Positions 38,717-48,565 of a DNA stretch of 64,000 nucleotides are shown here, piece by piece. Source of the DNA: Cryptomeria japonica (lineage: Eukaryota; Streptophyta; Pinopsida; Cupressales; Cupressaceae); contig NC_081414.1 in NCBI RefSeq assembly GCF_030272615.1, positions 526,421,137-526,485,136 of the forward strand. Direction: 5' to 3'. Numbering within the stretch: position 1 is the first letter of the stretch; each line of letters begins with the position of its first letter. The position numbers and the translations under genes were made by a program. Under the pieces are notes generated by a model. The model did not search any database and was not told where the DNA came from. It saw only the letters and a list, made by a program, of their open reading frames with translations.

Positions 38717-38731
38717 ATCTCCCCCTTTGGC
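38717..38731 (-). other. Polypurine tract of element J
   Basis: Minus strand reads GCCAAAGGGGGAGAT immediately before the LTR start TGTTGGCA. The stretch 38,732-39,091 beyond it holds no gene. Confidence 0.85.
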
Positions 38732-39091
38732 ATTGATGGCAACACTTAGGAAAATAAAATTTTGACATCTAAGTGTTTTACAACAAAAACATGCCATTAA
38801 TAGAATTTCTCCCCGTAAGCATATACACTATCCCTTAATCAATACAATGTATAGAAATTTTGCATACAGAGCATAAACATTGAGATATCAGAGCATATAG
38901 CATATATCAAAACATATATCAAAATTTTAAAATAGATACTTCTCCCTATTTGTCTCCAAAATAGATAGAGTACTTCTCCCCCTTTCCAACAATGACAAAG
39001 TACTACTGAACAACCCTGTTTCCATTTGATATATATATATAAAAGTTTATGACAACAATGAATAATACTTGTCAAAAACCGATTTATAGTC

Positions 39092-42000
39092 CTACAAAAA
39101 TTGTTTCATGGATAGAGACCAGGACTCAAGTAGGGAGGTTGCCACTTCTTTCTCTGTTTCCATCTGGGATACCTGTACCTCCATGGCATCAACTGTGCTC
39201 AGCTCGTACGTAACTGTCAAGGCATCCAGGTTCAGATAACACTTCTGAAGAATTTGTAGACATGGAAGTAAAACCAGTTGTAGCTCCTGCAAATCTCTAG
39301 ATCGTGTACTGATCTCTTGCTCCATTTTGGCTGACTGGATCTTGAACCGGTGAACGGTTTTCCCATAAGTTGCAAAGGAATCATAGGGTGGCTTAAATGT
39401 GCTCAAGTAGGACTATAAGTCCATTTGAAGCTTTTGCTTCTAAGTTAGCACATCATCACAAAATAGACGGGGTTGATAGATTTTGCTTAGTAGCAACTTT
39501 CCCTCATCCAAAGCACCCCTTATATCCTTTTGGTCTTTCAAAAGTTCAGATCGGAGCTCATTCAACTTTTTCACCAGAGTAATGTTAAGAGCCTTTTGAT
39601 GCTCTTTCTTGACATTTGCCTCAGCTGCTTCTTCCAGGCTCTGCACCTGATCATCCACTACAGTACATAGTAGTTTGAGCTATGCTAGTGATGATTCAGT
39701 GTTAGGAAGATTGGTACTGGGGATCAAACCGGTAAGGGTGTCTACAACCGCCTAAATTATGTCTTGTTCCTTTTTCCTGCGAATGATTTTAAGGTGCTCT
39801 TGAGCAACCTTGATGCTCTGCATAAGCTCTAACTCACTTGCAGACTGGAGATCAATAGGACTGGAGATATTAGCCGGTTTGGCTTGACTCCCGGTTGCCT
39901 TCAGAGTCTCCATCTATGTGCTCTTCATTGCTTCCACTGCCTTGTCTGCTTCTGCCTTTTCTCTGCTTCTTTCTTCTGTTCTTGTTCCTTGTCTTCCTCT
40001 TCTTTCTTTTTCTTCTCTACTTCCTTTCTCTTCTCTTCTTCTTTCTCTTCCTCTTCCTTCTTCTTCTTTTCTTCCTCTTCCTTCTTCTTCTTTTCTTCCT
40101 CTTCCTTTTTCTTCTTTTCTTCCTTATCCTCTTCTTCTTTCTTCTTCCTATCATCTTCTTGCTTCTTCTTCTCTTCATCTTTTCATTTCTCCTCTTCCTC
40201 TTTTCTCTTTTTCTCATCTTCATCCCTCTTCTTCTTCTCTTCCTGTTCCTTAGCCACTTCCTGTGTGTCCTTGGCTTGCTCATTGCCCTGTTCGGCTTGT
40301 TGCCCCAATTCTGTTCCCTTAGAAGGTATGTCCTGAGTGACATCTTCTACGTCCAGGGCATCAACATCAATAGTGTTGATTGGTTCTTCAACCGGGTTTC
40401 CTTCTTCATCAAAAACTTCATCCGGTTTGGATATGACTGGTTCTTTTTCTGCTTGCCGGTTGACCATTCGTGCTTTGTGAGCTTGAATAGCATGATTCAT
40501 ATACTGATGAGTGTCTTTTTCAACATCATCAACTCTTCCCTCCAACAGCTAGAGTCTTCTTCTCCTTGTGAAGAAGAGTCCTTTATTTTGGTCCAAAACA
40601 TCAAATAATTCTGAATTTGAGAGGTCGGGAAAGTACTGTGCAAAGACTTTCTCCCTAATCTCCTGTTCTTTTTCAATGGCAATGCACCATTTATTATCTA
40701 ATGCTTTATATAAAGAATCTGGTGTCTGAGATTTAATCTCTGATGGCGACCTATAATTTTTACACAAATAAATAATGATTTCCTGTAATACTTCTTCCTT
40801 CTCCTCATCACTAAAATAATCATAATAATCTACTAAATCATGCAGTAATTTTCTCCTAATGTTCTTAATTGTCCTTTGAAAATGTGTCAAAGGTTTGTAT
40901 GAGGAGATATCAATATTTACCGATGCAGATGCTGCCGGTTCATTCTTCTTCATCTTCTTTGTCTGTCTGGCCTTCTTTGGCTTTTCATCAGACTCGGTCT
41001 CTTCAAAGTCCAGTTCATTTGTCTTAGTCTTCCTTTTTCTTTCAAAGACTTTTGCCGGTGTCACTTCCGGTTTCTTCTTTGCAGGTGACTGCTTGGTCAC
41101 TCTTGGAGTTGCAGTAGTAGCCAGTGCCGATGCTGTAGGCACTGCCTTTGCTTTCTTTGTAGCCGGTTCTTTTCCTTTCTTGACAGAGGGTTCCTCGGCT
41201 GGTGCAATCCTCTCCAAATAGGTTCCGGTCCTCTTAGCCTTAGGATCAAGAGGTAAGGCAATAAGGGTTGAGGCATACCCTTCCAGCATATCATACATAA
41301 CCTCATGGCACATTGGCTCCACTTCCTCCATTCTAGGCTCAACAACCTCCATTAAGCATTTGTCCACCTGAATGGTGAAACATATGTCATCTTCGTATTT
41401 TTTAACGATGTCACCTAAGATCCTTACCCTTTGACTCATCTTCCTTCTAAACTCATCAAATGATTTGTTCAACACCTCAGGGTAACCGATTCCAATGGCT
41501 TGTATGCTTTCCTTGATCTGCTTGGTTACCGGTTGGTCAGGAGACCACTGGACATCTCCTAGTCTAGGAAAGTAGCCTTGGAAATAGAAAAACAACCCAA
41601 CCAATAGTTGTCCGAACTTGAATCTCAGTGCATTATCTTGTTTAATCAACTTCAGATTAGACAAGAGTTGCCTCTGCATACCGGTGCATAAGTCAAATGA
41701 TGCATCCTCTTTAATCATCCGGTAAGCAGCATTTACCACTGCGACAGATACAAAATTAATCCTATTGGCTGAGAATGTTCTGTAGCCTATCACCATGCAG
41801 GCATATTTCACCAGATAATCCTTGCTAGGATTAACTGTCATACCTCATGAGTCACTTGTTGAACTGGTGAGCTTGGCCATTTCCATTTTGCTTACCGTTC
41901 TTAGGGTTGGCACTTCCCCTGTGTTACAGAAACTAGCGACTGCATGAATTGCCTGTGGCATGATATCATGCATCCTCTCCGGGTACATCTTGTCACCATG

Positions 42001-42315
42001 GACTCTGCTCAAAATGATCCTGATATGATCCTCCGTAAAATCTTCCAGAAAGTATACTGCATTATGGAGTTTCTTCTTCTCTAGGATACTAAACTCTGGT
42101 TTGATTTTCTTGTCCTTGCCACAAAATAAACCTAACTGGGTGTGAATAGCTAAAGACCCTAGGTCTTCTATTTTGCAATCAATATAATCTGAAATTCCCT
42201 CTTCAACTATGACTCCAGCTGGAACTTGTGATAAGGCATTATATTTGGACTTCCTTTGAATGAAACTTTTCGACTCAATGGATGTACTAGAACTGGTATG
42301 AGATGCAGAAGCCAT
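39092..42315 (-). pseudogene. Element J second ORF: novel family shared with element H, slightly broken
   Basis: The start at ATG 42,315 (MASASHTSSST) was chosen because it matches the ATGGC start of H's ORF. The frame is open to about 41,845 (one TGA), then 41,841-40,549, one TAG where Gln would fit, and on to 40,183. A frame change in the repetitive Lys/Glu tract leads to 39,658-39,440 and 39,406-39,092. Domains in order: a globular N-terminal region (HAVASFCNTGEVPTLRTVSK, FKFGQLLVGLFFYFQ, KYEDDICFTIQVDKCLMEVV); a basic, Pro/Ala-rich tract (KKAKAVPTASALA, KKPEVTPAKVFERKRK); a second helical block (SDEEKEEVLQEIIIYLC); an acidic linker; a (K/E)n segment; and C-terminal coiled coils. No catalytic motif and no known family. 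With H it defines an accessory protein of pol-less Copia elements. Confidence 0.75.
39990..40260 (-). repeat. Lys/Glu-coding low-complexity tract in element J ORF2
   Basis: Plus strand is a TCTTCC/TTCTTC repeat. On the minus strand it encodes runs of EEKKKK type, a predicted single charged helix. The ORF frame changes within or just after it, as expected of slippage. Confidence 0.7.
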
Positions 42316-42762
42316 TGTAGAGTATTTCAAGAACACAAAAAATACCTTTACAACATGAATTTAGGGCTTCATTATTCTGCTTCACTCCACTCTCTGTCAG
42401 TTGCCAAATCACCGCTTTGTGTTCTCCATGACCATTTGCAAACTGAATTCGAATCTCCTTCAAGACTTGTCAATTTCTTGAAATCTTAGCTCAAATCGCC
42501 TTTTCTTTGCTCTGCACTTTGAAAAACTTTACTTTGCTTGAAAACAGATAGTGAGAAATGATTTGAAATATGCTTTTATACATGTCTCTCACCTACTACC
42601 ATTAATGCTCCTCTATTAGGGCGTAAACCCTAATTTGCCTCTTTTATCATTTCTGGTCTTCTGCCAAGCGACAGGTATCACATACCGGTTAAGGTCTTTT
42701 ACCGGTGTAACCAGGGGTTCAAAAACATTTCACCATTTTCTCCCCCTAAGCCTCTTTGGAGC
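42316..42762 (-). promoter_or_regulatory. Gag-ORF2 spacer of element J with candidate internal promoter
   Basis: Reading the minus strand, the gag stop is followed by GCTTAGGGGGAGAAAATGG (polypurine-like), then ACATGTATAAAAGCA with a TATA box at 42,574-42,580, about 260 bases before the ORF2 ATG. AAAGGTATTTTTTG lies shortly before CAATGGC. The TATA box and its spacing suggest that ORF2 is expressed from its own transcript (inference). An intron or fusion junction derived from a captured gene is another possibility. Confidence 0.45.
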
Positions 42763-44040
42763 TTAGTTTGCCAGTTCCGATATTTCCACACTAGGTGCAG
42801 AAACCGGTTCCTCTTCCAACATTGTTGGTTTCTTCCTCCAGATTTTGTTCATGTCTGCTTGAACTGTTTCAACATCAATTTCTCCTTTCTGAGTGACTGG
42901 TATATCATCAGATATACTCTTTCTATTTCTGTAGAATCTTGCAATGTGACTCGGTTTGTTGCAGTGATAGCAAACCAATCCAGGTGCTCTCCAAGGTCCA
43001 TTGTTCATGTTTCCATTCTTCCTTCTGCATGTAGCAGTAGTGTGTCCATGCCCATGACAAATCCAATACTTTGCTCTCCATCCAGTTGTCAGTTGATACC
43101 CATTATTGCCTGACTGATAATTGTAAGCATTAAACCGGTTAGGGTTCTGGTTCACAAAAGATTCCGGACTAGCTCCTTGGGTCCTCTGAGGATATCTTCT
43201 AGTATTGTTCATGACAAACCTGCATTCAGATGCTCTATGCCCAAACTTGTTGCATGCATAACAATGACCATTGAACTTATTGGATCTAGGTACATTGTTG
43301 ATAAAATAAGGAAAATTATTGTAGGCTTTGCTCCTACATACATTGGCAGTGTGTCCTTCTTTAAGATGGTTAAAGAAAACAGGTTTGAATTTTTGCTTAT
43401 CTTTTCCTTTGAGTGCCGATTGCTTCTTTGATGCTTCAGCATTTGTTCCTGAGGATTCTCCTTCCTCATGTCCAGAGAAACCAAGACCATTGGTATTCTT
43501 TACCGGTCTAGATGACTCAAGCTTTTTCTCTAGCTTGATAGTACTTTTGCTGAACTTAGCAAGTATTTCCTTTGACTCAGAGAGTTCTTTGGAAATAGCA
43601 GTATTTGACTCCATTAGGCTTGCATTTTCAGAGATGGCTATGTTCAGTTCATCTTGTACTCCTTCTCTTTCCATTCTACTCTCATGAAGGCGAGCAGTCA
43701 GTGCACTAATCTCTTGTTTCAACTTGGAGATCTCATGATCTCTGCCCTTTACCAAATCTTCAGCTTTCCTTCGGTTCTCAAGATCTTGACTAAACCGGAT
43801 AGTCAGTCCTTCCAACTCCTTTCTCAAATTGGAGTTTGAATCATTCAGCTTATTTACTTCTGCAATCATGGCTTCCATATTTGCTTCATCTTCAGAACTA
43901 CTTTCAGATAGCTCCATCAGCTTCTCTGCATGTTCTCTCCTTTTTGCTTGAGATGCCTTGTATTTGACCATAAGATCATCATAGGCTTGCTCAGACTGAG
44001 TGAGCCGTTGAGTAAGTTCCCTCAAGGTGTATTCCCCCAT
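42763..44040 (-). CDS. Element J gag: coiled coil plus zinc knuckles, open frame
   Basis: The 425-residue frame from ATG 44,040 (MGEYTLRELTQRL) to the stop at 42,763 is open; the start lies about 35 bases downstream of the PBS. The first 200 residues are coiled-coil-like (ELTQRLTQSEQAYDDLMVKY, DHEISKLKQEISALTARL). NGLGFSGHEEGESSG matches the corresponding stretch in element H. Four knuckle positions follow, each partly eroded. FFNHLKEGHTANVC has lost both first Cys. CYACNKFGHRASEC is intact. YWICHGHGHTTATC has Tyr for the first Cys. CYHCNKPSHIARFY has Tyr for the last Cys. It should coat and package element RNA. The usual N-terminal Copia gag domain is not apparent. Confidence 0.8.
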   Translation of the reverse strand: MGEYTLRELTQRLTQSEQAYDDLMVKYKASQAKRREHAEKLMELSESSSEDEANMEAMIAEVNKLNDSNSNLRKELEGLTIRFSQDLENRRKAEDLVKGRDHEISKLKQEISALTARLHESRMEREGVQDELNIAISENASLMESNTAISKELSESKEILAKFSKSTIKLEKKLESSRPVKNTNGLGFSGHEEGESSGTNAEASKKQSALKGKDKQKFKPVFFNHLKEGHTANVCRSKAYNNFPYFINNVPRSNKFNGHCYACNKFGHRASECRFVMNNTRRYPQRTQGASPESFVNQNPNRFNAYNYQSGNNGYQLTTGWRAKYWICHGHGHTTATCRRKNGNMNNGPWRAPGLVCYHCNKPSHIARFYRNRKSISDDIPVTQKGEIDVETVQADMNKIWRKKPTMLEEEPVSAPSVEISELAN

Positions 44041-44074
44041 ATCTCTTTCCAAGTGGTTAAACTTATAGAAAGGT

Positions 44075-44088
44075 TGGCTCTGATACCA
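44075..44088 (-). other. Primer-binding site of element J
   Basis: Minus strand TTGGTATCAGAGCC, two bases after the LTR end, a perfect initiator tRNA-Met site. Confidence 0.85.
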
Positions 44089-44090
44089 AT

Positions 44091-45242
44091 TGATGAATAC
44101 TAAGAGGGGGGGCTGAATTAGTATGCCAAAAATCTCTGTACTTAGACACTTAAATAGTCTGAAGATAAACAGGTAAAACAGTCTAACAGACAGACTGGTT
44201 ATCACACATGCAAACCAAAATGCAAATAAAACGTTCACCCACAAAAGAAATACAACCATAACACAAGATATTTGATGTGGAAACCCAAATGGGAAAAACC
44301 ATGGTGAGATGGAACTCACAAGTCACTATCTGTAGAATAGAAACCAGACCGGTTAAGGTCTTACAATGTTCTTAACCAGAATAGATCCTGTTAGGAATCT
44401 CAATCTCTGTTAGGAGATAAGTCCGATTAAAGACTACCTTGTTAGAGCATTTTAGATTCACAGAGATGAACCACCTTGTTAGAGGATTTTACAAAGGCTT
44501 TTGGGCCTACCCGGTTAAGGGCTACAGACTTGTCAAAGATGTGAGTAATCAACAAGTGTTTGATCTATCTAATAGCACAAACTGCTTGGTTAGATCCAGT
44601 ATAGCTCACTGCTAATGCATTCTAGCATTACTTTAGTCTTCTCTATCTCTCTCTTAGTTACAACTTGATCTTCTTAGATAAGATCGCTCTTACAATAACT
44701 CAACAACCACCTTAAACCCTAGTCGCAACATAAACCCTTTCAGTAATAACAACAACCTAAAACCCTAGACATGATGTCCTTTTAAAGGAATCTGATTTCA
44801 TGTCGGTCCAATAGGATTACATTATAATTTTCTAGGTTCAATGAATCTAGACATACTTAGTAACATGACACAAAAAGCATCATCAGTGTGTCGGCACCGT
44901 CAATCAATCGGTGGATTGGTAACTCATCACAAAATGTCAGTTGGTAACTCAGCACAGAGTATTACCGGTTCATACAAAATACCGGTTGCCGGTTTGACAA
45001 AAATGAAGATTGGTAAGAATGTGTTATGCTGCTTTGCTCCCTCGTACCACTTGAGATCTACGAACCGCTTGGGTTCGACATGCCGCTTCAGACCGGGAAA
45101 CACATTCTGCAAAATCACCAATAGTCTAAAGACTAGAATACAACATACCGGTTGAGCTCTAGCTCATACATATAAAGGGGATCTCAATACAAGTGTGTGT
45201 CCATCAGTGACAATCACAACATAAATATCAAAAATGCCAACA
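44091..45242 (-). repeat. 5' LTR of element J
   Basis: 1,152 bp, closely similar to 37,550-38,716. The gag frame is open upstream into this LTR but the initiating ATG is taken downstream of the PBS. Confidence 0.9.
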
Positions 45243-46581
45243 GAAGGGAGAGATCATAAATGCAATAGGTTTCTCATTCCACGCTTGCCTCTGTGTCAAA
45301 ATAGTTGCTCCCAAGTGTAACGAAGAAAAATAATATATGTAAAAAGGCAGAGTGTAGTCAGGGCTGGTTAACATGGGAGCTTCGGTGATGGATTTCTTGA
45401 TCTGGGTGAAAACCTCTTTTTCTTTAGTTGTCCATTCAACCTTATCATCCGTCTTCATCATTTCATTCAATGACTTGACTGTCTCTGCAAACCCAGTAAT
45501 AAACTTTCTGACAAAATTGATCTTCCCAAAGAAAGATCTCATCTCTTTTTTACTGTTAGGCATTTGTAAGTTCAACAACTCTTCTACCCGATCTGGGTCT
45601 ATAGATATCCCCCTCTCAGAGATTACGTGGCCAAGTAGCTTTCCTTCACCCACTCCATACACACATTTCTTGGGGTTAAGGGAAATCCCATATCTCTGAC
45701 ATCTTTCCAATACCTTTTGGAGGTGGTATGGGTGGCCTTCTCTGACCTTGGAAAATATTGTCAAGTCATCCATATAGATAATAATACATTTTCCAATTAG
45801 TTCTTTAAAGGCCGTATCCATCGCTCTTTGGAAGGTCGCCCCAGCGTTGATCAACCCAAATGGCATTCTTCTATACGCATACATTCCCCACTTCATTGTA
45901 AATGATGTCTTCATACGATCCTCATAGCTCACCAAAACTTGGTTATATCTAGAATAACCATCTAAGAACGACATCATTTGTGAACCATTTACTATCTGTA
46001 GTACTTCATCCAGAGAAGGAAGCAAGTAATTATCTTTCTCAGAGGCCTTTTTGAGATTGCAAAAGTCCACACATAGCCGTATTTCTCCATTCTTTTTTCT
46101 TACTGGTACCAAATTAGCAACTGAGGTAGAATGTCATACCAGAAAAATAATCTTGACAGAGAGCAACTTTTGCACTTCCTTGAAAATCAAGGGTTCTATT
46201 AGTGAATTGACTGGTCGTTGCTTTTGCCAGAATGGATTTATGGTAGGTTTTAGGGGGATAACATGGGTGATGATCATTGTATCGAATGTCTTTAAATCCT
46301 CATACCCCCATGCTATTACATCAATAAACTCTTTCAAGATTTGTAATTTTTTTTTCTCTTTCATTTTGAGTGCAAATCTTCCCAATATAGACAATCCTCT
46401 CTTGTCCTTTTGGAGCAATATTATGTGGCTCATACTTTCCGGCATCTGAATCTGTTGTTAATCTCTCCTTTACTCTAGGGTCAGAATCAAAAAGTCTCTC
46501 TAAGGTGACCATCCCTTTAGGAATAATGTTAGTTGGTAAATCCATAATATCAGCATTACTTTCGACATCAAGATCATCCAA
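45243..46581 (-). pseudogene. Element G pol, 5' part: reverse transcriptase and RNase H start
   Basis: A leader (YEDLKTFDTMIITHVIPLKP, near 46,200-46,320) precedes a Ty3/gypsy RT. Motifs are VPVRKKNGEIRLCVDF, FLDGYSRYNQV, YRRMPFGLINAGATFQRAMD and the active site IIYMDDLTIFS (near 45,770), all intact. After LLGHVISERGI and the connection region, the RNase H begins (YIYYFSSLHLGATI, EKPIAFMISP) and is cut by element J at 45,243. The stop near 46,113 is TGA where an Arg codon would fit, and a frame change lies near 46,330. The RT copies genomic RNA into cDNA. Confidence 0.9.
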
Positions 46582-46602
46582 TTTATCTTCCTCATCAATG
46601 AT

Positions 46603-47130
46603 TCACTCTTCAAAAGCACTTGAATTTGCAGGAAAGGCTAGAATGTGAGCATCATCCCAGAAAAATTGAAAGTGTTTGATATTATCAGGTACAATAGGTA
46701 TGGAGATTAACTCTACAGAAAACTTCTTCAAAGGGGATTGGGCCACTGGTTCCAATGTACTGGAAGCTACGACCAATGCATCAGGTATTTTGTTTGCTTT
46801 CCTGGGTACTAGCTGAATGTCGAAAGCATCAAAATCCTCAATCAAATCCCATACCATATTCCTATATATTGCTAACCTTTTATCATGACAGGCATATTGG
46901 CTTCGCACTTGTTTGACTACCAGCTCAGAATCTCCTTGCACCTTCAAACACTTAGCTCCCTTCTTATGAGCGAAGAGTAATCCTCTAACTAGGGCCTCGT
47001 ACTCTATCATGTTATTAGTACAAGGGAATTGGAGTCAGTAAGAGGCTAAAAGGGTTTTCCCTTTTGGATTTGTTAACTCCACGCTTGCTCCACTCCCTTG
47101 CTTGGATCTTGACCCAGCAAACTTTAAAAT
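46603..47130 (-). pseudogene. Element G extra (archaeal-type) RNase H, upstream of RT
   Basis: One frame with a single stop near 47,035 gives WILKFAGSRSKQGSGASVEL, CTNNMIEYEALVRGLLFAHK, KCLKVQGDSELVVKQVRSQY and PRKANKIPDALVV. This is the RVT_3/archaeal-type RNase H pattern found as a second RNase H in Tat-lineage Ty3/gypsy elements. The Glu (EYEAL) and two Asp (GDSE, PDAL) are present; the first Asp of the usual FDGS reads FAGS. Here the domain precedes RT, between protease and RT, whereas the arrangement I know best places it after the canonical RNase H. The frame continues to 46,321 through a short linker. Loss of the first acidic residue should abolish activity. Confidence 0.8.
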
Positions 47131-48278
47131 CCATATTTCATCTTTTGGTCTCTTTACATTTTTCACCTTAGGATCAAAGATCAGATTAGCTTCTAGAGAT
47201 GATTGTTTTTTCTCAGACTCGAGGTCTTGCGACAATTGAGGTTGTTCAATTTCTGGTTGCATGAACACTTCGGTAGTGTTAGGAACAACCTGTTCCAATT
47301 GAGGTTGAAGTTGAGATTGTGTTTCTTCTTTCTCTTTCTCAAGAGGAATATCTTCCTTCTCTTGTTTGACAATATCAACTGCGAGAATCTCCTGGTTGTA
47401 TTCTTTAGGTAGGGTAGTCTTACTTATAGGATCTATTGTTTGGAGCTCTAATCCTTCACAACGTAGACTTTGAACTTCTTCAACAGTGATGGTATGATCA
47501 TCTTCTTTGTATGGAACCGGACTCATCAAGTTCGTAATCTGATTCTGACATGGGATACATGACATCTCTGAGTGCTCCTCATGATGTATCCGACACCATT
47601 TCAGAAGCAACAAATCTTGTATCTTCATAGTATCCCCCAACAAACACATTCCTTGTTGTACTGTTGTAGCGAAACCTTTGACCCACCCTCTATATGTGGT
47701 CTTGTCTGCTCGAAATAATTGGAGAGGAGTTAGTGCAGAGAAAGTGATGATTTCATTGACCCTATAAACTCCTGGACTTACTTCAGCAAATGCCATCTCA
47801 TTGGGAGCACCATAATCCGTTACTAATTTCTTCAACTTAGGTTCACTATCGATTTGGATCTGGTTGCTTACCCCCTTCCATGGAAGCCACAGGTATGTAA
47901 AACAAGTTGAGAAATAACCTCCCAAAGTCTTTGACCAACCCTACTAAGGAGCATCCCATATACTTCCAAAATATCCACTACTTGAATGTCAATGTAAAGA
48001 GATATTCGGGGATCAACACCTAATTGGATGTATACATCTTTCAATTCTCCGATTACATTAACCTTAGTTTTGTCTAGTTGTACCACCTTACTATTTGCAA
48101 GTACCAGTTTAAGTCCAAGCTTCTGACATATAGAGTAGGGCATTACGTTTCTTGAAGCCCCTGAATCTAACAAACAGTTGTGTAAATTCTTTCCATATAT
48201 CCTCAAACTTAGTAAAAATGGTGGATTGTCTATTGCATCACTGCTAACATTAGCATTGACTTCATTAAGGTCTGCCAT
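47131..48278 (-). pseudogene. Element G aspartic protease and linker, broken
   Basis: The 48,278-47,868 stretch holds a retropepsin: LLDSGASRNVMPYSICQKLGL with the catalytic DSGA, then DIQVVDILEVYGMLLSR. The frame shifts near 47,900 and continues (GGYFSTCFTYLWLPWKG) into a 250-residue linker rich in Glu, Gln and Pro (KEKEETQSQLQPQLEQVVP) that joins the extra RNase H. The protease would cut the gag-pol precursor. The linker has no domain I recognise. Confidence 0.8.
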
Positions 48279-48565
48279 CTTAGCCTCATTGCTCTATGAC
48301 TCTAACAGTTCCAACTTCCTAAGGAGAGACCTCTTTTGTTCAGGGCAATATCTCAGTACTTCCATTAGGGACATAGTGGTGGCAGTCCTCTCCATCTCCT
48401 TGGTAACATCAAACGATCCTTTCAGAATATAATCCTACCCTTGAGCTTGTCTAGGGCGTGCTCCTTGAAAAGCATGAGGAGGGTGAGGATTGTTGCTTGC
48501 ATTTGCATCAAGAGGTACAAACCCACAAGGGAGGTGGCTCCGTTAATGGAGCTTTGCCTTGACTC

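Larger units (their letters stand above)
37550..45242 (-). mobile_element. Element J: pol-less Copia-like element, TSD GAAGG
   Basis: LTRs at 44,091-45,242 (5', 1,152 bp) and 37,550-38,716 (3', 1,167 bp) have TGTTGGCA starts and TTCATCA ends on the minus strand. GAAGG duplications flank the element (37,545-37,549 and 45,243-45,247). PBS and PPT are in place. The interior codes for a gag with an open 425-residue frame and a second long ORF related to that of element H, and has no pol domain. It lies inside element G's RNase H. The LTRs differ by only several percent by eye, making it younger than H. Confidence 0.92.

Noticed and set aside
39884-40608. Long plus-strand ORFs rich in Phe, Leu and Ser, looking like membrane proteins
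   Set aside because: They are the complement of the Lys/Glu-coding repeat of element J ORF2, which is the supported reading.
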